DNA from: Clostridia bacterium | Lineage (GTDB): Bacteria > Bacillota_A > Clostridia > Christensenellales > Aristaeellaceae | DNA length: 10,613 nt | Reading direction: 5' to 3' | NCBI GenBank assembly: GCA_017530275.1 | Contig: JAFXMP010000049.1 | Location: 1-10,613 of the forward strand | Shown: positions 6,424-10,613 of the stretch, one piece after another | Layout: each line of letters opens with the position of its first letter | Position numbering within the stretch: the stretch's first letter is position 1 | Program-made: the position numbers and the translations under genes | The notes under the pieces: generated by a model | What the model saw: only the letters and a program-made list of their open reading frames with translations | Databases searched by the model: none | Told to the model about the DNA's origin: nothing

Positions 6424-7254
6424 TCAAAGTGATTGTGCGATTTTTTCTAAATACTCCCGGGCGCTCTGGGCGTTTTCGGGTACGGTGTCCTCTAAGGTCA
6501 TGGGCAGGTTATTTTTCTTTGCGAAGGTCAAAAGCCGTTTGTATTCCATGATGCCCTGGCCGCAGGCGGTGGATTGGGCGCGTATATCGCCGGGCTGAAT
6601 GGGCAAGTAATCCTTCATATGCAGCACGCTCACCTTGTCGCCGAGCCTCCGGATGGCTTCTTCGATCAGGGCGTCAGGATTCTTCGCCGCTTCGGCGGAC
6701 AGCAGGTTCACGCTGTCCAGGATGATCCGCAGATGATCGGAAGGCACAAGATTCAGCATCCTTTCCGCCTTTTCAGGGGTGGATACGATATGATCGCACA
6801 CTGGTTCAATGGCGAGAATGGCGTTTTCTTCTTCCGCCCAGCGCACCAGGGGCTTTAAGCACTGGATGAACAGATGAAACGCTTCTTCGGAATGGGGGTC
6901 CGTGCCTTTGGGCGCGGGTGTTTCCGTACCCACCACCCCGGCGCCCATCATGCGGCTGAATTTTAAGTGAGCGCGATAAATTTCATGGGTCTTGCGCCGT
7001 TGCTCTTCGAGAGAACCGGTCAGCGTCAGATAGCAGCCCAGCACGGCGCAGTCCAACTGCTGTCCGGCAAAATCCCGTTTGACGCTTTCCGCCAGTTCTT
7101 CCGTCAGCAGGGCGGGCGCGTCGCTCATGGAAAAGCCCTTCAGCGCTTTGCTCAATGCCAGATGCGCGCAGGAAAAGCCCTGGGCTTTGGCGAAGCTTAA
7201 GCGTTGGGCCAGCGTTCCTTCCGCCGTGTCGTGCAGCCGGATACCGATGTTCAT
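6424..7254 (-). CDS. Sugar phosphate isomerase/epimerase-type TIM barrel
   Basis: A 276-residue cytoplasmic protein of the xylose-isomerase-like TIM-barrel family (IolE, hydroxypyruvate isomerase, tagatose/psicose epimerase relatives). The four metal-binding positions are recognisable: Glu150 in AIEPV, Asp180 in ILDSVN, His212 in LHMKD and Glu255 in LED. The barrel opens with MNIGIRLHD. I chose ATG 7254 because GGGAGGG ends 6 bases before it; the in-frame ATG at 7260 directly abuts that site and is too close. It is the first gene of unit A, co-transcribed with the GH3 gene 28 bases downstream, which suggests that it isomerises or epimerises a sugar liberated by GH3 or imported with its substrate. 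The exact sugar cannot be inferred, since this family is notoriously mixed in function. Confidence 0.85.
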   Translation of the reverse strand: MNIGIRLHDTAEGTLAQRLSFAKAQGFSCAHLALSKALKGFSMSDAPALLTEELAESVKRDFAGQQLDCAVLGCYLTLTGSLEEQRRKTHEIYRAHLKFSRMMGAGVVGTETPAPKGTDPHSEEAFHLFIQCLKPLVRWAEEENAILAIEPVCDHIVSTPEKAERMLNLVPSDHLRIILDSVNLLSAEAAKNPDALIEEAIRRLGDKVSVLHMKDYLPIQPGDIRAQSTACGQGIMEYKRLLTFAKKNNLPMTLEDTVPENAQSAREYLEKIAQSL

Positions 7255-7282
7255 ACCCATCCCTCCCTTTATCATTCAAAAA

Positions 7283-7292
7283 GGATGCATCC
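7283..7292. promoter_or_regulatory. Palindrome at predicted transcription start, possible operator
   Basis: GGATGCATCC is a perfect inverted repeat without spacer, 2 bases downstream of the proposed -10 of the isomerase-GH3 unit and 28 bases before its start codon. Its position would suit a repressor site. Perfect 10-bp palindromes also occur by chance, and no second copy was noticed by eye at the other promoters in the window. Confidence 0.3.
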
Positions 7293-7294
7293 AT

Positions 7295-7323
7295 AGCATA
7301 ACAAAAAAGAACGGGAAAGTAAA
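7295..7323 (-). promoter_or_regulatory. Promoter of the isomerase-GH3 unit
   Basis: On the minus strand TTTACT (7318-7323) is followed after 17 bases by TATGCT (7295-7300), with an extended -10 TG one base upstream of the hexamer. A perfect 10-bp palindrome GGATGCATCC at 7283-7292 covers the predicted start of transcription and is a natural place for a repressor to bind. The hexamers are moderate matches only. Confidence 0.55.
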
Positions 7324-7350
7324 GCCTACCGCCCCGTTTTGACCATTTCC

Positions 7351-7364
7351 GCGCAAAAATGCGC
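7351..7364. repeat. Short inverted repeat in the divergent promoter region
   Basis: GCGCA (7351-7355) and TGCGC (7360-7364) flank an AAAA loop, midway between the two divergent promoters. It lacks a T tract on either strand, so it is not a terminator. It may be a protein-binding site or chance. Confidence 0.3.
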
Positions 7365-7399
7365 ATCAGTTGAGAAAGTGTTTTTCTGTTTTCATACGC

Positions 7400-7428
7400 T
7401 TGCGGGATGCTAAAAATCATGATATACT
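7400..7428 (+). promoter_or_regulatory. Promoter of the MoxR-DUF58 operon
   Basis: TTGCGG (7400-7405) and TATACT (7423-7428) are separated by 17 bases and lie about 37 bases upstream of the MoxR start codon, reading rightward. The -10 is a 5 of 6 match to consensus; the -35 is weaker. Confidence 0.6.
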
Positions 7429-7464
7429 TTTTTCCAGAAAATTCAACGCACGAAGGTGATATGG

Positions 7465-8415
7465 ATGGAGTATAGGGATATTGCCGGCTTGGCCCGGAGA
7501 ATCAGGGAAAATGTGGAAAAGGTGATCGTGGGCAAGGGGGAGAAGATCGATCTCATCTTGTCCGCGGTCATCGCGGGCGGCCACATCCTGCTGGAGGATG
7601 TGCCGGGCACCGGCAAAACGGTGATGGCCCGAAGCTTAGCCCGTTCCCTCAAGTGCGGTTTTTCACGTTTGCAGTTTACGCCGGACCTTTTGCCTGCCGA
7701 CGTGACGGGCATGAGCGTGTATCAGCCCGCCAAAGGGGACTTTCACTTCGTGCCCGGCCCGGTGTTCACCAATATCCTGTTGGCAGATGAAATCAACCGT
7801 GCCACGCCCCGTACTCAATCCGCCCTGCTGGAATGCATGGAGGAAAAGCAGGTGACGGAAGGTGGGGTCACCCGGCCTTTGGATGCGCCTTTCTTTGTCA
7901 TCGCCACCCAAAACCCGGTGGAGACACAGGGTACCTTCCCCCTGCCGGAAGCTCAATTGGACCGGTTTCTGATCAAGCTTTCCATGGGCTATCCGGAGGG
8001 AGACGAAGCGATCCATATCATGGATCGCTTTATCCGCAGCGCACCGCTTCAGGACTTGCAGCCCGTGGCGGAAAAAGAGGAATTGACTCAAGCCCAGGCG
8101 CTATTCAGCCAGTGCGAAGTATCTGCGCCTATCCTCCGCTACATCGCCGCCCTGTGCGAGGAAACCCGGAACGGGGACAGGACCATGCTGGGCGTATCCC
8201 CCCGCGGTATGCTGGCGCTGCTCAGAGTAAGCCAAGCCTATGCCGCCGTGCAGGGCAGGGCGTATGTGATCCCCGATGACGTGAAAGCCCTGGCCGTGCC
8301 GGTGATGGCCCATCGTGTGATCCTGCGTGGCCTGTATGGCAAGGCAGGGGAAAACGAGGCCTTTATCCGGGAACTGCTGGAGAAAGTGCCCGCCCCCACA
8401 GAGGAAGTCAAATGA
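7465..8415 (+). CDS. MoxR-family AAA+ ATPase
   Basis: A 316-residue AAA+ ATPase of the MoxR branch, a cytoplasmic chaperone-like motor whose partners usually include a DUF58 protein. Seen: Walker A with P-G-T-G-K-T (47-52), Walker B LLADEINRA (105-113), sensor 1 ATQN (147-150), the family signature GTFPLPEAQLDRF (156-168, with a candidate arginine finger Arg167) and sensor 2 SPR (245-247), then the helical lid domain. Length is normal for the family. The start ATG 7465 has AAGGTG 6 bases upstream; a GTG 9 bases earlier lies inside that site, and an ATG at 7461 is out of frame. The stop overlaps the DUF58 start by 4 bases. Precise cellular role is unknown; in other bacteria such modules are tied to envelope or stress functions. 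Confidence 0.95.
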   Translation: MEYRDIAGLARRIRENVEKVIVGKGEKIDLILSAVIAGGHILLEDVPGTGKTVMARSLARSLKCGFSRLQFTPDLLPADVTGMSVYQPAKGDFHFVPGPVFTNILLADEINRATPRTQSALLECMEEKQVTEGGVTRPLDAPFFVIATQNPVETQGTFPLPEAQLDRFLIKLSMGYPEGDEAIHIMDRFIRSAPLQDLQPVAEKEELTQAQALFSQCEVSAPILRYIAALCEETRNGDRTMLGVSPRGMLALLRVSQAYAAVQGRAYVIPDDVKALAVPVMAHRVILRGLYGKAGENEAFIRELLEKVPAPTEEVK

Positions 8416-9491
8416 ACGGATGGGTATTGGCGCTGGCCCTGCTGTTTTTGGGGCTTTTGCAGCGTTGGCTGCTGGTGCATTTCGGGCTCAAAGGCCTGTC
8501 TTATCAGCGGCGTTTTTCCCGTCCCGCCGCCTTTGAGGGAGAGGAAGCGGAACTGATCGAGGTGATCCGCAACGACCGGCCCTTCTTCGTACCCTGGCTG
8601 CGGGCTGAAAGCCGCATATCGCCCTTCCTGCGTTTCGGCAGGCAGGATAATCTGTCCGTCCGTGGCGAACGGTATCACAGGAGCATTTTTACCCTGCGGC
8701 CCTTTCAGCAGATCACCCGGCGGCACCGGGTGCATCTTGCCCATCGCGGCGCTTTTGACGCGGGCAACGTGAGCCTGACCGTGGGCGACCTGTTGGGCAT
8801 CAGCGGCGAAGGTACGGAGCTGTATTCCCCAGCCTGTATCCTGGTGTATCCCCGATTGCTTTCGGAAGAAGATCTTCCCCTGCCGGTATCCCGTTTCCAG
8901 GGCGACTTGATCGTACGACGCCATCTGGTATCCGATCCTTTCCTGGTGAACGGCATTCGAGGCTATCAGGCGGGAGACGCGGTGCGGGATATTCACTGGC
9001 CCGCTACCGCCCGCATGGGCTCCTTGCAGGTGAAGACCCACGATTATACCGCCGATACCAAATTGCTGGTGGTCATCAACGTCCAGATGACCGAGAACCA
9101 GTGGGGCGAATTGATGGATTACGAGCAGGCGCTGATCGAACGGGCTATTTCCATCGCAGCCACCGTGTGCGTGCATGTACTGCACGCCGGGGTGGCGGCG
9201 GGTTTTGCCGCCAATATGCCCTTGGACGACGGGGAAAAGCCAGTGATCGAACCGCCGGAGCGCTATAACGCCAGGGAAGAAGAACTGCTTTCCGCCTTTG
9301 CAAGGCTGAAGATCCTGCGCTGCCGCAATTTTCTTTCCTTCCTGGACGATCTATCCTTCCTGCGGGGCACGGATATGCTGCTTTTATCCGCTTACGTCAG
9401 CGAAAGCATGGAGGAAAAGATCAACCAGCTCCGCTTCAACGGAAACACGGTAACGGTGTACCGTTTGGATAAGGAGGCGAGCGCCGCATGA
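8412..9491 (+). CDS. DUF58 domain protein
   Basis: A 359-residue protein with one N-terminal hydrophobic segment (about 4-24), a beta-rich middle part (about 30-165) and the DUF58 core. The hallmark is YQAGDAVRDIHWPATARMG (185-203), matching the family's G-D-x-x-R-x-I-x-W...S/T-A-R pattern, followed by a von Willebrand-A-like fold (LLVVINVQM, 218-226). It starts within the MoxR stop codon (ATGA) and ends within the start codon of the next gene (ATGA), so all three are translated together. DUF58 proteins are thought to work with MoxR ATPases, but the target is unknown. Many relatives have two N-terminal membrane helices; here I can support only one. Confidence 0.93.
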   Translation: MNGWVLALALLFLGLLQRWLLVHFGLKGLSYQRRFSRPAAFEGEEAELIEVIRNDRPFFVPWLRAESRISPFLRFGRQDNLSVRGERYHRSIFTLRPFQQITRRHRVHLAHRGAFDAGNVSLTVGDLLGISGEGTELYSPACILVYPRLLSEEDLPLPVSRFQGDLIVRRHLVSDPFLVNGIRGYQAGDAVRDIHWPATARMGSLQVKTHDYTADTKLLVVINVQMTENQWGELMDYEQALIERAISIAATVCVHVLHAGVAAGFAANMPLDDGEKPVIEPPERYNAREEELLSAFARLKILRCRNFLSFLDDLSFLRGTDMLLLSAYVSESMEEKINQLRFNGNTVTVYRLDKEASAA

Positions 9492-10613
9492 AGGAAAGGC
9501 TGCGCGTTCTGCCCATGAAAATGCTTGCTGCCTACTGCCTGATCATGGGCGGCATTCCCTCGTCAATTTTGCTGGGTCGGTTATTTGTTTCCGATAGGCC
9601 GGTTCTATGGCTGCTGCTGCCCTTCGCGGCGTGGCTGTGGGCGATGGTGGGATACTTGCTGCCGTCCAAGGCCCGTCTGCCCTTTTCGCTGCTGGGCTGT
9701 GCTGTGCTGGCAGCGTGGGGGATCCTTTTCCAGTGGCCTGTCGATCCGCGCGGGCTGCTGATCCTGTTGCCCTGTATAGCTGCGCTGCTGCTGCTTCCTC
9801 CCGCCTGGGGCAGGCCCGTATGGGATGAATGGCCGCCGGGAGCCTGGATGAGCGGGATCATCCTGCATCTGGTCGGTCAGATTGTGTCAGGCTGGCCCAC
9901 GTTTGAGGGCGTGCTGCCCTGGCTGCTGCCTTGCTTTGCTGTTTACACCTTTTTATACGTGCTGTGCCTGAACCGCCATGGTCTTGCGGATGGCATGCAC
10001 GGGACGGGGAAAGCGCCCGCTGCCATCCGGCGGAGGAATCTGGTGCTGTCGGCGGTATTTTTTCTCATCGCTCTGTCGGCGTCCTGCTGGCATCAATTGG
10101 CGGTGTGGACAGGTATAGCCTGGGATTTCATCCGCGATGCCATTGTGGCTATTGTAGCCTTTCTCATGAATCTGCTGCCAGGCCAATCCATGGGGGCTGG
10201 CGGTTCCGGAGGCGATATGGGCGGCTTATTGGGCGGGCTGGAGGAAGGGGAACCAAGCGCCTTGGCCCTGTTCATGGAAAAGGTGTTCAAGGTACTGGCT
10301 CTGATTCTTCTTTTGATCATTCTGGCGTTGGCTGCCCGAGCGCTTTACAAAGGCATCAAACGCCTGTGGAAGCGTTTCATAGATTACCTGCGCCGCTATG
10401 CCGCCGATTCTGTGGAGGACTATATCGACGAAACGGAAAGCACAGTCAACTGGGATGAGCGCACCCAGACCATCCGAGACCAGGTGATGAGCGTTTTTCG
10501 CCGGGAGAAACCTGAACGATGGGAAAATTTGAACGGCCGGGACCGGGTGCGGTATCTGTACCGGCAATTCCTGCGCCGCCGTCCAGAAGCCAAAAATAAA
10601 ACGGCCCGGGAAG
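9488..10613 (+). CDS. Polytopic membrane protein of MoxR-DUF58 operon (partial)
   Basis: An open frame starting at ATG 9488 (AAGGAGG 10 bases upstream, ATGA overlap with the DUF58 stop) runs off the right edge; 375 residues are visible. About seven to eight hydrophobic segments are seen, near 10-30, 38-58, 64-82, 88-105, 141-161, 184-201, 213-231 and 264-284. Before the last helix lies a Gly-rich stretch (232-257). After it comes a basic then acidic tail (286-375) containing RVRYLYRQFLRR (353-364), reminiscent of the DUF4129-like C-terminus found in TgpA-type transglutaminase proteins. No transglutaminase Cys-His-Asp core is visible between the helices, where TgpA would have it. Probably the membrane partner of the module; the family assignment is tentative. 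Confidence 0.8.
   Translation, partial: MKERLRVLPMKMLAAYCLIMGGIPSSILLGRLFVSDRPVLWLLLPFAAWLWAMVGYLLPSKARLPFSLLGCAVLAAWGILFQWPVDPRGLLILLPCIAALLLLPPAWGRPVWDEWPPGAWMSGIILHLVGQIVSGWPTFEGVLPWLLPCFAVYTFLYVLCLNRHGLADGMHGTGKAPAAIRRRNLVLSAVFFLIALSASCWHQLAVWTGIAWDFIRDAIVAIVAFLMNLLPGQSMGAGGSGGDMGGLLGGLEEGEPSALALFMEKVFKVLALILLLIILALAARALYKGIKRLWKRFIDYLRRYAADSVEDYIDETESTVNWDERTQTIRDQVMSVFRREKPERWENLNGRDRVRYLYRQFLRRRPEAKNKTARE

Noticed and set aside
8238..9185. Minus-strand open frame of 315 codons across the MoxR and DUF58 genes
   Set aside because: Spans the junction of two solid plus-strand genes and shows no recognisable domain.
9931..10458. Plus-strand open frame of 175 codons inside the membrane protein gene
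   Set aside because: Different frame from the hydrophobic frame that starts at 9488 with a good ribosome site and ATGA coupling.
7255..10613. Functional link between the MoxR operon and the pectin genes
   Set aside because: They are divergent with separate promoters, and no shared motif or pathway is visible; adjacency alone is weak evidence.

Overview
The window reads as chromosomal DNA from a moderately GC-rich Clostridia-type member of the Bacillota, most likely a gut or rumen plant-polysaccharide degrader. The basis is strong AGGAGG-type ribosome binding sites, sigma-A-like promoters, tight ATGA-overlapping operons and a pectin-catabolism gene set. The organism call is an inference from style and content, not from a marker gene. 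Nine protein genes fill almost the whole window. The longest gene-free stretch is about 210 bases, and there is no RNA gene, transposase or CRISPR array.

Left two thirds (1-7254), all on the minus strand: two carbohydrate transcription units. Unit A (7254 down to 4302) holds a TIM-barrel sugar isomerase/epimerase and a cytoplasmic family GH3 beta-glycosidase, and ends in a clear intrinsic terminator at about 4248-4287. Unit B starts from a near-consensus promoter just past that terminator. It runs through a GH88/GH105-like protein, a cytoplasmic GH28 polygalacturonase (ATGA overlap), KduI and a KduD-type short-chain dehydrogenase that leaves the left edge. Together unit B describes intracellular breakdown of pectic oligosaccharides. 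GH28 would release galacturonate from saturated ends, a GH88/GH105-type activity would release 4-deoxy-5-keto-uronate from unsaturated ends, and KduI plus the dehydrogenase would convert this to 2-keto-3-deoxygluconate. No transporter, regulator or lyase is visible, so these must lie outside the window.

Region 7255-7464 is a divergent promoter region with a candidate promoter in each direction and small palindromes.

Right third (7465-10613), plus strand: a MoxR AAA+ ATPase, a DUF58 protein and a polytopic membrane protein cut by the right edge, joined by 4-base ATGA overlaps. This is the widespread but poorly understood MoxR-DUF58 envelope-associated module, and nothing ties it functionally to the pectin genes.

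The most unusual points are: a long inverted repeat built from 4+4 copies of a 7-bp unit in the kduI-kduD spacer; nearly identical translation-initiation leaders on kduI and the dehydrogenase; a GH88/GH105-like protein that seems to lack the segment carrying the catalytic aspartate; and a MoxR-DUF58 partner that shows no transglutaminase domain in its visible part.
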